Below are positions 18,739-27,310 of a stretch of DNA of 64,000 nucleotides, in pieces. The notes under the pieces are model-generated. The model was given only the letters and a program-made list of their open reading frames with translations. It was not told the origin of the DNA and searched no databases. How positions within the stretch are numbered: position 1 is the stretch's first letter; each line of letters begins with the position of its first letter. The translations under genes were made by a program, and so were the position numbers. This DNA is from Roseiarcus fermentans (GTDB lineage Bacteria; Pseudomonadota; Alphaproteobacteria; Rhizobiales; Beijerinckiaceae): contig NZ_QNRK01000001.1 of the NCBI RefSeq assembly GCF_003315135.1, forward strand, positions 317,458 to 381,457, in the 5' to 3' direction.

Positions 18739-19221
18739 TCACGCGATCGACAGGACCTCGATCTCCCGGTCGCCCATGGCGACGACGTCGCCCGCCGTCT
18801 TGCCGATCAGCGCCCGCGCGACAGGCGAGACATAGGAGATCGACCCGGCGCCGGGATCGGCCTCGTCCTCGCCGACGATCCTGAAGCTTTGCCGTCGGCC
18901 GTCGTCCCGGCTGAACGTCACCCGGTGTCCGAAGGCGACCGCCTCGCAGTCGGCCGGCGGCGGGACGAGGTGGGCCGTCCCGAGGCGATCGGTGAAATAT
19001 CGCACGTCGCGCGCGGCGAGCGCGGCGGCGCGCCGCCGCTCGCCGGCGTCCTCGATCCGCTGCGCGGACTCGCAGGCCGCGCGACTGAGCGCCAGCGCGG
19101 CCGTCAGCGCCGCCAGCCCCGAGGCGGTCACCAGATTGGGATGGGGCGAAACGGGCCGGTGCGGCAGTTCGACCTCGGCCGCCGCCTCTGCGCTGTCTTC
19201 GCGGGTGAAGGCCACGCTCAT
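18739..19221 (-). CDS. GreA/GreB-family elongation factor-like protein
   Basis: This 160-residue protein has an N-terminal helical part (SGLAALTAALALSRAACESAQ to YFTDRLGTAHLV) and a C-terminal GreA/GreB domain with the typical VAFGHRVTFSRDDGRRQSFRIVGEDEADP-type start and YVSPVARALIGKTAGDVV core. Such short paralogues act on RNA polymerase through the secondary channel or, like Rnk, compete with Gre factors. The start ATG at 19221 gives the family length; upstream in-frame codons are Arg-rich and unlike the family. It converges with selO, the two stops lying only about 15 bp apart. Confidence 0.82.
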   Translation of the reverse strand: MSVAFTREDSAEAAAEVELPHRPVSPHPNLVTASGLAALTAALALSRAACESAQRIEDAGERRRAAALAARDVRYFTDRLGTAHLVPPPADCEAVAFGHRVTFSRDDGRRQSFRIVGEDEADPGAGSISYVSPVARALIGKTAGDVVAMGDREIEVLSIA

Positions 19222-19764
19222 CGGATCGACTTTCCTTGTTCTGCGGCGATCCCCGGCCGTCGTCGCGTCGCGAGCCCCCGAGCGCTTTACCATGGCGCTC
19301 GCCGGCGCGATGTCAACGAGGCGGAAATCTGCCCGTTCGCAGGGTGAACGCGCCGGACCGCGCGGCAAGAGCGCTCAACGCTGTCAGCGGATTCGCTCGT
19401 CGGTCGCGCTCCTCCGCTGCACGCAGAGGTTTCGGCCGATGAGATCGCGCTTCCTCGGTCCCTGCGACAATATATCGGCCGACCTTTCTCGCATAATGAC
19501 CTTTGCGAGCTTCAGATACGAGACGCTGTCAACTTCAAAAATCGTTTACTCGTCGTTGACAGTCCTTGACGTAAGTGTTGGATGTGCAAGCTTTCTGCTT
19601 TTCCCCGACCAGCCCGCGCCTGAAACGACCGGAACGGAGGCTGCGAAGGTCTCGGCACGACAGGGCGCATCCGGGCCGGGCGCTCGACCTTTCGCCTTCG
19701 GATTGCCGCGCGTCGACCGGGATGGCTTTTCCGACGCATCGGGACCTCCAACGGGACGAAGACC
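19222..19764. other. Intergenic region with divergent TTGACA motifs
   Basis: No gene is visible. A perfect 8-bp inverted repeat, CTGTCAAC at 19526-19533 and GTTGACAG at 19555-19562, places TTGACA hexamers in both orientations in a locally AT-rich stretch. This may mark divergent promoters or an operator between the Gre-like gene and the SPOR-domain gene. No good -10 hexamer is evident on either side. Confidence 0.35.
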
Positions 19765-20763
19765 ATGGCCGTCGATGACGATTCGTCCGACCTTGATGTC
19801 CAGGACTTTCGGCTGTGGTGGGAGCAGGGCCAGCTGCGCCCGACGAACGACGGCGATCTCAAAGTCTGGAAGCTGGCCGCCACACTGGTTGTGATCGTCG
19901 CTCTCGCCGCGATCGTCGTGTTCGCGCCGGGTGAACACGGCCCGAGCCCGCCCAAGGGGCCGCCCGCCGCGGCGGCCCTCGACGACCATCGCGCCCCCGG
20001 GCCGGCTCCCGGCGACGCGACGACGACGGCGCCCGACGGCGGGAAACCGGCGGCCGCGGCGCCGTCGCACCCGAGCGCGCAGTCTGCGTCGCCGTCGGCT
20101 CGATCCGCCGACCCCAGACCCGTTCGGACCGCAGCCGTGCGGCCGGACGGCGCGCTGATCGCGACGCCGGCCTCGATCGAGGCCTCAGCCCGGAAGCCGC
20201 CCGGCTGGTCCGCGGCGGCCGCGATCGCGGACGGTCCGGCGCCCGAGCGGCCGCCCAGGCCCGATGCGCGGACGAAGACTCCGCCCCCGCGGCCTCCGTC
20301 CCGAGCCGTCGTCGCGACGCGGGAGACGGCCGGCCCCGCCGCGGTCGAGCCGACGCCCGAGACGCCCGTCAGGCCGGTCAGCGCGACGATGGCCGGGCCG
20401 GTCGCCGCGCAACCCGCGACCGACACCATCCCGGCGTCCTTCGACCGCATGCTGCACACCCTCGGCGGGCTCATCGGCGCGAACACGGCCCCCGTCGGCC
20501 AATCCGGATCGGCGCCGGCGATGACCGACTGGGCCGTCCAGCTGGCGTCAGTGAAAACCGAGACCGAGGCGAGGACCAGGCTTGCGCGCCTGAGCGTCCG
20601 GCACGCCGCGGCGCTCGAGGGCGCCAGGATCGGCGTGCGCAAGGCGGACGTCGATGGCGTGACGGTCTACCGTTTGCGGGTCGTCGACCTGTCCAGAGCC
20701 GACGCCTCGGGCCTTTGCGCGAGGCTGAAGGAGGACGGCGGCGACTGCCTGGTGGTCCGCTGA
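19765..20763 (+). CDS. SPOR-domain membrane protein
   Basis: This 332-residue protein has a short cytoplasmic N-terminus, one transmembrane helix at about residues 37-54 (LAATLVVIVALAAIVVFA), a long Pro/Ala-rich periplasmic linker and a C-terminal SPOR domain (TDWAVQLASVKTETEARTRL to LCARLKEDGGDCLVVR). SPOR domains bind denuded glycan strands at the division septum, so a role in cell division or peptidoglycan processing is expected. The layout resembles FtsN and DedD, but there is no specific similarity that lets me name it. It is followed by a small RNA gene rather than an operon partner. Confidence 0.85.
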   Translation: MAVDDDSSDLDVQDFRLWWEQGQLRPTNDGDLKVWKLAATLVVIVALAAIVVFAPGEHGPSPPKGPPAAAALDDHRAPGPAPGDATTTAPDGGKPAAAAPSHPSAQSASPSARSADPRPVRTAAVRPDGALIATPASIEASARKPPGWSAAAAIADGPAPERPPRPDARTKTPPPRPPSRAVVATRETAGPAAVEPTPETPVRPVSATMAGPVAAQPATDTIPASFDRMLHTLGGLIGANTAPVGQSGSAPAMTDWAVQLASVKTETEARTRLARLSVRHAAALEGARIGVRKADVDGVTVYRLRVVDLSRADASGLCARLKEDGGDCLVVR

Positions 20764-20893
20764 CCGCCGCCGCCGGCGCGGGGAGAGCGCCTTGGCGGCC
20801 TCGGGCTCGCGAACGACGGCGGTCGCTTTCCGGCCTGCGACGACTCGTCGCAGGCGATTATGAACCTTTGCTCGATTCGGGATACGAAAGTTC

Positions 20894-20922
20894 TTGCAAT
20901 GGGTGCGGCGCAGCATTAGGGT
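20894..20922 (+). promoter_or_regulatory. Sigma-70 type promoter of the suhB-like sRNA
   Basis: TTGCAA at 20894-20899 and TAGGGT at 20917-20922 are separated by 17 bp. The predicted start at about 20927-20930 coincides with the 5' arm of the first sRNA hairpin. Confidence 0.55.
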
Positions 20923-20926
20923 ATGG

Positions 20927-21014
20927 ATGTGCGGTGCAGCTTTGCCCGCACATGCCCTCCTTGGGCGTTTCCTCCCTAGACTTACAGGCCGCCGCAAGGC
21001 GGCCTCCTTTTCTT
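20927..21014 (+). ncRNA. suhB/MmgR (alpha-r8) family trans-acting sRNA candidate
   Basis: The segment can fold into a first hairpin ATGTGCGG/CCGCACAT, a small GCCC-TCCTT-GGGC hairpin, a single-stranded TTTCCTCCCT, and a strong GC-rich terminator hairpin followed by T residues. From memory, TTTCCTCCCT is the ultraconserved single-stranded element of the rhizobial MmgR/suhB (Rfam suhB) sRNA family, and it is complementary to Shine-Dalgarno sequences. A 17-bp-spaced promoter precedes it. MmgR controls polyhydroxybutyrate accumulation in Sinorhizobium; targets here are unknown. The length of about 85 nt fits. It lies between the SPOR gene and the convergent FAH gene. Confidence 0.72.
20986..21014 (+). 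terminator. Rho-independent terminator of the sRNA
   Basis: AGGCCGCC-GCAA-GGCGGCCT forms a perfect 8-bp stem with a GNRA-type tetraloop, followed by CCTTTTCTT. Confidence 0.85.
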
Positions 21015-21069
21015 GGGGGAGGCCGTAGGCCTTTGACGGCCGCCCGCCTGTGGCTCACGCGCGCCGCCG

Positions 21070-22026
21070 CTAAGTCTTCTGGTCGACGATGCGGTTGCGC
21101 TGCACGCCGAGATCGATTGCGCCGTCGACGGTCGCGATGCGCGACTCGACTGTGTCGCCGGCCCTCAGATAGGCGTCGCGGCCGGCCTGGATTTTCATGA
21201 ACATCGCCCACTTGACCGCTTCGGGCAGGAGCGCGGCGATGCGCTGGCGCGCCGGAGACGGGACGTTGAGGGCGCAGCCGGCGGGCGTGCCGGTCGAGAG
21301 CAGGTCGCCGACATGCAGATCCTGCACGCCCGAAAGCTCGGTCAGCGTCTCGGCCGGCCCGTAGACGAGGTTCGCGACGCTGTCAGCTTGACGGACCCTT
21401 CCGTTCACCGTCAAGGAAAGCCGCAAGTCGCCGAGCCGGGCAAAATCGGCGGGCGCGAGCAGGCAGAGGTAGGGGCCGACCGGGCCGAAGGTGCGAAAGC
21501 TCTTGCCCTTGTAGAACTGCGTCTGCGGGATCTGCACGTCGCGCGCCGAATAGTCGTTGACGATCACGGCGCCGGCGACGAACGCGGAGAGGTCGGCCTC
21601 CGTGACCGTTACGGGCGCCGTCACGTCGCGCTTGAGCACGAGGCCGAGCTCGATCTCGTAGTCGAGGAAGCGCACCCGCGACGGCCGCACGACATCCGTG
21701 TCGGCCGGCGCGATGCAGCTCTGCGCCTTGGTGAAGATCATGTTGTAGGTCTTGGCGTCCGGGTTCATGCCGGATTCGATCATGTGCTGGCGGTAGTTCG
21801 CCCCCTGGCACAGGAACTGCTGGTTCCGCGTGACCGGCGAGAGAAGCTCGACCTCGGCCTCCGCCACCGTCGCGCCGCTCAGGGCGGACAGCGTCTCGAT
21901 CGCATTGGCTTCGAGAAACGCGCGCGTGGTTGCGAAATCGCCGGGGATGGGCGTGATCCGCCCGGCGCGCGCGACGCCCCATTGCGCCCGCCCCTCGTGT
22001 TTGAAATGCAGAACGTTCAAAGGCAT
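21070..22026 (-). CDS. Fumarylacetoacetate hydrolase (FAH) family protein
   Basis: This 318-residue protein of the FAH superfamily has acidic metal-ligand residues in RFLDYEIELGLVLKRD (E-x-E pattern) and the conserved VNDYSARDVQ, FYKGKSFRTFGPVGPYL and LSTGTPAGCAL motifs. Family members hydrolyse or isomerise ring-cleavage products such as acylpyruvates or 2-hydroxy-muconate type compounds. It is the last gene of a minus-strand cluster with a dioxygenase and a hydroxylase (spacing about 50 bp and 12 bp), so I infer hydrolysis of the meta-cleavage product of the same aromatic substrate. Start ATG at 22026. Confidence 0.87.
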   Translation of the reverse strand: MPLNVLHFKHEGRAQWGVARAGRITPIPGDFATTRAFLEANAIETLSALSGATVAEAEVELLSPVTRNQQFLCQGANYRQHMIESGMNPDAKTYNMIFTKAQSCIAPADTDVVRPSRVRFLDYEIELGLVLKRDVTAPVTVTEADLSAFVAGAVIVNDYSARDVQIPQTQFYKGKSFRTFGPVGPYLCLLAPADFARLGDLRLSLTVNGRVRQADSVANLVYGPAETLTELSGVQDLHVGDLLSTGTPAGCALNVPSPARQRIAALLPEAVKWAMFMKIQAGRDAYLRAGDTVESRIATVDGAIDLGVQRNRIVDQKT

Positions 22027-22074
22027 GAATACGTCCTCGATGGCCGGAGAGAGAAACGGGCGACGCCGGGTGCG

Positions 22075-23145
22075 TCAGCCGAACAGCTTCATGAGGGTGC
22101 GCAGTTTTTTCAGATTGACGTCCGGGCTGGTCCTGAGGCCATGGACGAGCGCTTTCACGTTCGCCAGGGTGGGCTTCGGCCGGGTGAAGCTCGCCGGCAT
22201 CGCCTGGCCCCATTGCGCCATGCCGGCGCGGCTCGCCGGATGAACCCCGGTCGGCTGGTCGGCGGTGAACAGGTCGCCGTCGCAATAGTGCTCGTGCTTG
22301 TCGCCCCAGGGGTCGTCCCAGTAGTCGAAGATCTGGCTGCCGAGCAGATGCCGGCCGATGCCCCAGGCGTGTCTCCACCCGCGGTCGCGCATCAGGCGGC
22401 CGCCGACGCCGACGGCGTCCGGGTCGACCAGCTCGAACGAGATATGGTTCAGGGCCGGCGCGAACGTCTGCGCCAGGGCGAGGGTGTGGTGGTCGGTCGG
22501 CCGCTCGCCGCGGTCGAGGCGCAGGAAGGCGACCGCGGGCGAGCCGTCGGGAAGCGCCTGCACGTCGCTCGGAATGAAGCCGAAATGGCGCGTGTACCAG
22601 GCCGCTGTCGCCTGATAGTCGGCGAGTTCGAGGGCGACGTGGCCGAGACGGATCACCTCGGGCGGCGCGAACGGCGGCCGCTGGCCCGCGTTGACGCGCG
22701 CAGGCTGATCGATGGAATTCAGCGGCAAGGGCGGTCGATGCGGCAATTCCGCGACCTTGACGCGGCCGAAGATCGCCTCGACGCAAAAGCCCGACGGGTC
22801 GATCAGGCGCACGCGCCGGCCACCGCCGGGCAGATCGACCGCCTCGATCGCGGACGCTCCCGGCAGCCGCGCGAGGGCTTCGAGATCGGCGAGGGTCTCC
22901 ACTTCGAGACCGAGGCCGACGAAACGCGGCGCCGCGGCCTTGCGGACGACGTAGCAATAGGGGTCGGGCCCCGCGGCGCGCAGCAGCAGCCGCTGGCCGT
23001 CGTTCGAGACCTGGCGCAGCCCGAAGTCGATGAGGTATTCCCCCGCCTTCTCGAGATCGGGGCGATCGAAGATCGCGTAGGCGAGCGCGGAGGCTCGCGT
23101 GGTCGGATCGGGATGGCGCGCCGGCTGCGCGGTGGAGAGCTGCAT
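22075..23145 (-). CDS. VOC-superfamily extradiol-type ring-cleavage dioxygenase
   Basis: This 356-residue protein has two vicinal-oxygen-chelate modules, the layout of type I extradiol dioxygenases such as catechol 2,3-dioxygenase. In the second module likely metal ligands are His in RLGHVALEL, His in LNHISFELVD, and Glu in DKHEHYCDGD near residue 300. The N-terminal module (LAYAIFDRPDLEKAGEYLIDFGL) is degenerate as expected. It lies between the hydroxylase and FAH genes, which supports oxidative cleavage of a dihydroxylated ring produced by the hydroxylase. The natural catechol is unknown. Confidence 0.85.
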   Translation of the reverse strand: MQLSTAQPARHPDPTTRASALAYAIFDRPDLEKAGEYLIDFGLRQVSNDGQRLLLRAAGPDPYCYVVRKAAAPRFVGLGLEVETLADLEALARLPGASAIEAVDLPGGGRRVRLIDPSGFCVEAIFGRVKVAELPHRPPLPLNSIDQPARVNAGQRPPFAPPEVIRLGHVALELADYQATAAWYTRHFGFIPSDVQALPDGSPAVAFLRLDRGERPTDHHTLALAQTFAPALNHISFELVDPDAVGVGGRLMRDRGWRHAWGIGRHLLGSQIFDYWDDPWGDKHEHYCDGDLFTADQPTGVHPASRAGMAQWGQAMPASFTRPKPTLANVKALVHGLRTSPDVNLKKLRTLMKLFG

Positions 23146-23157
23146 CGGTGGACTCCT

Positions 23158-24837
23158 TCAGACGGTGAGGGCGGGGACGGCGCCCGAGGGGGCTTCGGCG
23201 CGGACTGGCGTTCCGATCAGGGCGAGGCTTTCGCTGACGAGTCGGTCGGCCTCCGCGACCGGGCCGTCGTGCAGGACGGTGCGGTCGGGGCGAACGACCG
23301 CGGCCCAGCCGCAGGGCGCGGCGCCGGGCAGGAACGTCCCATCGAGATCCTCCCAACTGTCTTCCCGGCGGAAGCGGCGGGCCTGGCCGCGATGCGCGAT
23401 CTGGACCATTGCGCCGCCGCAGGCGGCGAAGGCGCGGGCCGTGGCGGCAGTCAGGCCGTCGCGCGGATCCCGCCCGAACCCGACCAGGGTCAGCCCCGAC
23501 CCCAGGACGTCGTCGCTGAGGCGAACGGCGCCGTCGGGGCCGCGGACCCAGCCTTGCGGCAGCGGACCGCCGCGCGTGAGCTTCGACCCCGAGCGGCCGG
23601 GGACGAACAATCCGCGCGGGAACACGTTCTTCGGCTTGATCCCCAGGTCGTCGACATAGCGGCGCATCGCCGCCGTGAGGCGCGTGAGGCGCAGCAGTCC
23701 GTGCGTCAGCAGCGCGACGGCGGCGCTGCGCGGCATGATCACGCGGCCCATCAGCTTCGCCAGATCGATCATCGCCTTGGCGTGGGGGCGGCGCTCCTCG
23801 TCGTAGCTGTCGAGGATGGCCGGCGCGGCGCGGCCCTGCACGACCCAGGCGATCTTCCAGGCGAGGTTGGCCGCGTCGCGCAGTCCGGCGACCAGGCCCT
23901 GGCCGGCGAACGGCGGCGTGATGTGCGCGGCGTCGCCGGCGAGAAACACCCGGCCCTTGCGGAAGGACTTGGCCGCGCGGGCATGAAAGCGATAAACGGC
24001 CTTCCGTTCGACCGTCATCGCCGCCGGACCGCCCCAGGGCGCGAGCAGTTCGCTCACCCGGGCGTCGCTTTCCATGTCGGCCCGGGTTTCGCCGGGCCGG
24101 AGCATGAACTCCCAGCGCTCGCGGCCGCCGGGCGCAGTCATGTGCGGAGTGGGCCGGCGGTGATCGCAGAGGAACTCGACGTGGTCGATCGGATGTCTTG
24201 CGCCGCGCGCGTCGACGATCAGCCAGTCCTCGCCGTAGGTCCGACCGTCGAACGCCTGCCCGATGAGCCGGCGGACGAGGGAGCCCGCGCCGTCCGCGCC
24301 GACGAGATAGCGGGCGCGGACGGCGGCCGTCGCCCCGGCGCCGACGTCGAGGGTCGCGACGACGCCGTCGGGGGTCTCGACGAACCCGGCCAGCGTGACG
24401 CCGAGCGCGGTGTGAACCTGTCGGTATTGCGCCGCGCGGCCTCGCAGCGCCGCCTCGAGCTCGGGCTGGTAGAACGTCACGAGCCTGGGGTGCCCGTCGA
24501 GGGGGCCGAGCGTGTTGAGCCGGCCGAACTCGCCGAGCCGGGGCGAAAGCATGCGCACCTGCGGGATCGCGACCGTCTGGAAATCGCCGTCCTCGAGCCC
24601 GGCCAGTTGCAGGATTCTCAACGCCTCGTTGTCCAGCGCGATCGCCCGGGGCGCCATGAAGATCTCCTGGGCCTTGTCCACCGCCAGCACCCGGACGCCA
24701 TACCGCCCCAGCAGATTGGCGATCGCGGCGCCGACCGGGCCGTAGCCGACCACCAGAACCTCGACCTCCGCCGGGACCGGGATCTGCGGCGGCGAGCGCG
24801 CAGCGTCGGTCCCGGAGTCGTCCACAAGCCTGTCCAT
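23158..24837 (-). CDS. FAD-dependent aromatic hydroxylase (MhpA/PheA-like)
   Basis: This 559-residue class A flavoprotein monooxygenase shows the GxGxxG FAD site GYGPVG (31-36), the DG motif VGADGAGSLVRR near 179-190 that touches both FAD and NAD(P)H, and the GD motif GRVFLAGDAAH with G301-D302. The overall pattern fits bifunctional 3-(3-hydroxyphenyl)propionate hydroxylase MhpA and relatives. It is the promoter-proximal gene of the three-gene catabolic cluster and is divergent from a TetR regulator. The reaction inferred is NAD(P)H-dependent ortho-hydroxylation of a phenolic acid. I do not assign the mhpA symbol because the pathway lacks its other named members. Confidence 0.86.
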   Translation of the reverse strand: MDRLVDDSGTDAARSPPQIPVPAEVEVLVVGYGPVGAAIANLLGRYGVRVLAVDKAQEIFMAPRAIALDNEALRILQLAGLEDGDFQTVAIPQVRMLSPRLGEFGRLNTLGPLDGHPRLVTFYQPELEAALRGRAAQYRQVHTALGVTLAGFVETPDGVVATLDVGAGATAAVRARYLVGADGAGSLVRRLIGQAFDGRTYGEDWLIVDARGARHPIDHVEFLCDHRRPTPHMTAPGGRERWEFMLRPGETRADMESDARVSELLAPWGGPAAMTVERKAVYRFHARAAKSFRKGRVFLAGDAAHITPPFAGQGLVAGLRDAANLAWKIAWVVQGRAAPAILDSYDEERRPHAKAMIDLAKLMGRVIMPRSAAVALLTHGLLRLTRLTAAMRRYVDDLGIKPKNVFPRGLFVPGRSGSKLTRGGPLPQGWVRGPDGAVRLSDDVLGSGLTLVGFGRDPRDGLTAATARAFAACGGAMVQIAHRGQARRFRREDSWEDLDGTFLPGAAPCGWAAVVRPDRTVLHDGPVAEADRLVSESLALIGTPVRAEAPSGAVPALTV

Positions 24838-24926
24838 CGCTGCCCACTCCTCCCAGTCGCCAGGGTCCGCGTCGCCGGCGCCGCACGCGATGCGAGGTGG
24901 ACCGCGGCGCTGGCTCTTAGACTATC

Positions 24927-24963
24927 TTGACTAGGTTTGAACATGAGTGTTCAATATTGTCAA
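24927..24963. promoter_or_regulatory. Operator/promoter region between the TetR gene and the aromatic operon
   Basis: A perfect palindrome TTGAACA-TGAG-TGTTCAA occupies 24937-24954. It is flanked by a nearly symmetric outer pair TTGAC (24927-24931) and GTCAA (24959-24963). On the plus strand TTGACT (24927-24932) and TTCAAT (24950-24955) are 17 bp apart, giving a plausible promoter for the regulator with the palindrome inside it. On the minus strand TTGACA (24958-24963) could be a -35 toward the hydroxylase. The arrangement is that of a TetR-type autoregulated divergent operator. Confidence 0.65.
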
Positions 24964-24974
24964 TAGGAGTTCAA

Positions 24975-25613
24975 ATGAAATCGCCTGCACCGGCGCAAGC
25001 GCGCATCTACGAAGCCGCCGTGCGCCTCTTCGCCGACCGGGGAACGACGCATGCGAGCGTGACCGAGCTCGCGCAGGCGGCGGGCCTCGCCCGCGGCACG
25101 ATCTACAACAACGTCGAAAATCCGGACTCGCTGTTCGATGAGGTCGCAGCCGCGCTCGGCGACGAGATGCACGCGCGGATCCTCCAGAGCTTCAGGGCGA
25201 CTGACGATCCGGCGCTGCGCCTCACGCGCGGCATGCGCTTTTTCGTCCGCCGCGCGCACGAAGAACCGCACTGGGGCCGATTCATCGTGCGCTTCGCCTT
25301 CACGGCTTCGACGATGCGAAGCCTGCTCGCCGGCCCCCCGGCGCGCGATCTTCGCGACGGGGTCGCGGCGGGCCGCTACCGCATCCGCCCCGAGCAGGCG
25401 CCGTCCGTGCTCGCCTTCGTCGGCTCGACGACGCTTGCGGCGATGTGGCTGGTGCTCAATGGCGAGAAGACCTGGCGGGAAGCGGGCTCCGACGCCGCCG
25501 AACTGACGCTGTGCGCCATCGGGGTCGCGCCGGAGGAAGCCCGGGCGCTCGCCTCGACGGACCTGCCGCCGCTGCCGGAGCCTGCCGATGCGTCTCTCGT
25601 CGACGACGCGTGA
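24975..25613 (+). CDS. TetR/AcrR-family transcriptional regulator
   Basis: This 212-residue regulator has an N-terminal TetR helix-turn-helix at about residues 8-55 (ARIYEAAVRLFADRGT, VTELAQAAGLARGTIYNNV) and a helical ligand-binding C-terminal domain. The start ATG at 24975 is set by AGGAG at 24965-24969; an in-frame start at 24927 would put coding sequence through the operator. It is transcribed away from the hydroxylase-dioxygenase-FAH operon across a 137-bp gap holding a clear palindrome, so it probably represses that operon and itself, with the aromatic substrate or an intermediate as inducer. Confidence 0.88.
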   Translation: MKSPAPAQARIYEAAVRLFADRGTTHASVTELAQAAGLARGTIYNNVENPDSLFDEVAAALGDEMHARILQSFRATDDPALRLTRGMRFFVRRAHEEPHWGRFIVRFAFTASTMRSLLAGPPARDLRDGVAAGRYRIRPEQAPSVLAFVGSTTLAAMWLVLNGEKTWREAGSDAAELTLCAIGVAPEEARALASTDLPPLPEPADASLVDDA

Positions 25614-25803
25614 CGGCGCGTCCTGGTAGGGCGCGCCGCAGGTCGTCGGCCGCGTATCGCGCTCGAACCGAGCGCGGTTGCAACCGCTCGCCGGGCCCGA
25701 CGTCGAGCCTGCTTCGGCGGCGCCTTGCCGGCGGGCGCAGGCGGTGACACCATGCCCCTCGACCGTCGCGAGGCCTTCGACCGCGACGCCGAGACAAGCC
25801 GGC

Positions 25804-27075
25804 ATGCGCCCGTCGCCCGCTGATCCGCTCTTCGCCGGAATCGACGTCGGCTCCTCCGGCGCCCGCGCCGTCGTGATCGACGAAACCGGCGCAACGCTCT
25901 CCGAGGGCCGCGCCTCCATGGCGGAGTTCGGAACCGATCCGCGCAACCCGATGACGTGGGCGGCGGCGGTCGAAAGCGCGCTCGGCGCCGCGCTCGGCTG
26001 CGTCGCGCGCGGCCGCGTCGCCGCGCTAGCGGTCGACGGCACCTCCGGCACGCTGGTCGCGGTCGACGCGCGGGGCGAACCGCTGGCGCTCGCGCGGATG
26101 TACGACGACCCCTGCGAGGATTCCGCCCTGCTCGCGGCGATCGACGCCGCGGCGCCGGCCGAGAGCGCCGCGCGCGGGCCGACGAGCGGCCTCGCCCGGG
26201 CGGCGCTGTTCGCCAGGCTGAAGCCGGCCAGGATTCTGCATCAGGCCGACTGGATCGCCTTCCGCTTCAGCGGCCGCTTCCTCAGCGACGCCAACAATGC
26301 GCTCAAGACCGGCTTCGATCCGGTCGTCCTCGCCTGGCCGGCCTGGATCGAGCGCGTCGGCGTTGACGCCGCGCTCCTGCCCGAGGTCGTTGCGCCCGGC
26401 GCCATGGTCGGAACCATCACGCCCGCCGCCGCGCGCGCCTTCGGCCTGCCCGCGGACGTGGGCGTCGCCGCGGGAACGACCGACGGCTGCGCCTCGTTTC
26501 TCGCCACCGGGGCGAGCCGGGTGGGCGACGGGGTGACCGCGCTCGGCGCCTCCCTGACGCTGAAGCTTCTGTCGGACAGGCCGATCTTCGCGCCGCGCTA
26601 CGGCGTCTACAGCCATCGGCTGCTCGACATGTGGCTCGCGGGCGGCGCGTCCAACTCCGGCGGCGCGGCGCTTCTGGCGCATTTCCCCCCGAGCGAGATC
26701 GAAGCGCTCACCCCGCTCATCGACCCGGAGGCCGACAGCGGGCTCGATTATTATCCGCTGACCCGCAAGGGCGAGCGGTTTCCCTTCGCCGATCCGGACT
26801 TCGCGCCGCGGATGGCGCCGCGTCCGGAGCGCCGCGAACAATTCCTCCAGGCGATCCTCGAAGGCGTTGCCGGCATCGAGGCGCTCGGCTACCGCAGGCT
26901 CGCGGACCTCGGCGCGCCGAGGCTCGTCTCGATGCGCACCGTCGGCGGCGGGGCGAGGAACCCCGCCTGGACTCGCATCCGCGAGCGCAAGCTCGGCGTC
27001 CCGTTCCTCGAGCCGATCTCGAGCGAGGCCGCCTATGGCGCGGCGTTGCTGGCCCGGCGCGCATGGAGCGGTTGA
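25804..27075 (+). CDS. FGGY-family carbohydrate kinase
   Basis: This 423-residue kinase begins with the phosphate-binding GIDVGSSGARAVVID, contains the central AVDGTSGTLVAVD block, and has AAGTTDGCASFLATGA and a C-terminal adenosine segment TVGGGARNPAWTRIR. It is shorter than xylulokinase or glycerol kinase and fits the D-ribulose kinase/XK-1 type group seen in cyanobacteria and plants, but substrate choice in FGGY kinases is hard to predict. The ATG at 25804 is the start giving the canonical N-terminus. It precedes a tagaturonate reductase homologue by about 235 bp on the same strand, suggesting a sugar or sugar-acid pathway. Confidence 0.85.
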   Translation: MRPSPADPLFAGIDVGSSGARAVVIDETGATLSEGRASMAEFGTDPRNPMTWAAAVESALGAALGCVARGRVAALAVDGTSGTLVAVDARGEPLALARMYDDPCEDSALLAAIDAAAPAESAARGPTSGLARAALFARLKPARILHQADWIAFRFSGRFLSDANNALKTGFDPVVLAWPAWIERVGVDAALLPEVVAPGAMVGTITPAAARAFGLPADVGVAAGTTDGCASFLATGASRVGDGVTALGASLTLKLLSDRPIFAPRYGVYSHRLLDMWLAGGASNSGGAALLAHFPPSEIEALTPLIDPEADSGLDYYPLTRKGERFPFADPDFAPRMAPRPERREQFLQAILEGVAGIEALGYRRLADLGAPRLVSMRTVGGGARNPAWTRIRERKLGVPFLEPISSEAAYGAALLARRAWSG

Positions 27076-27310
27076 CAGCCAGTGCGACGCTCACGAGACC
27101 GTCTGGGCAAGACAATGCGCCAGCCGCCTGAACAAGGGAACCCATGACCGATCGCGTCCCGCCCTTCGCGCTCCACGCCGATCGCCTGGATGGCGCCCGA
27201 GCCGGGCGCCCGCGCCATCGCGCGAGCGATCCGCCTCGCTCGCGGCGGCGGCGATCGTCTGCCGGCGCGAGCGGCGTTCAAGGTATGAGCCCCGAAGGAG
27301 GGCATGATCG

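Noticed and set aside
21313-24930. Plus-strand frame of 1205 codons opposite the aromatic operon
   Set aside because: It is antisense to three genes with clear motifs; the translation is Arg/Gly/Asp-rich without any domain.
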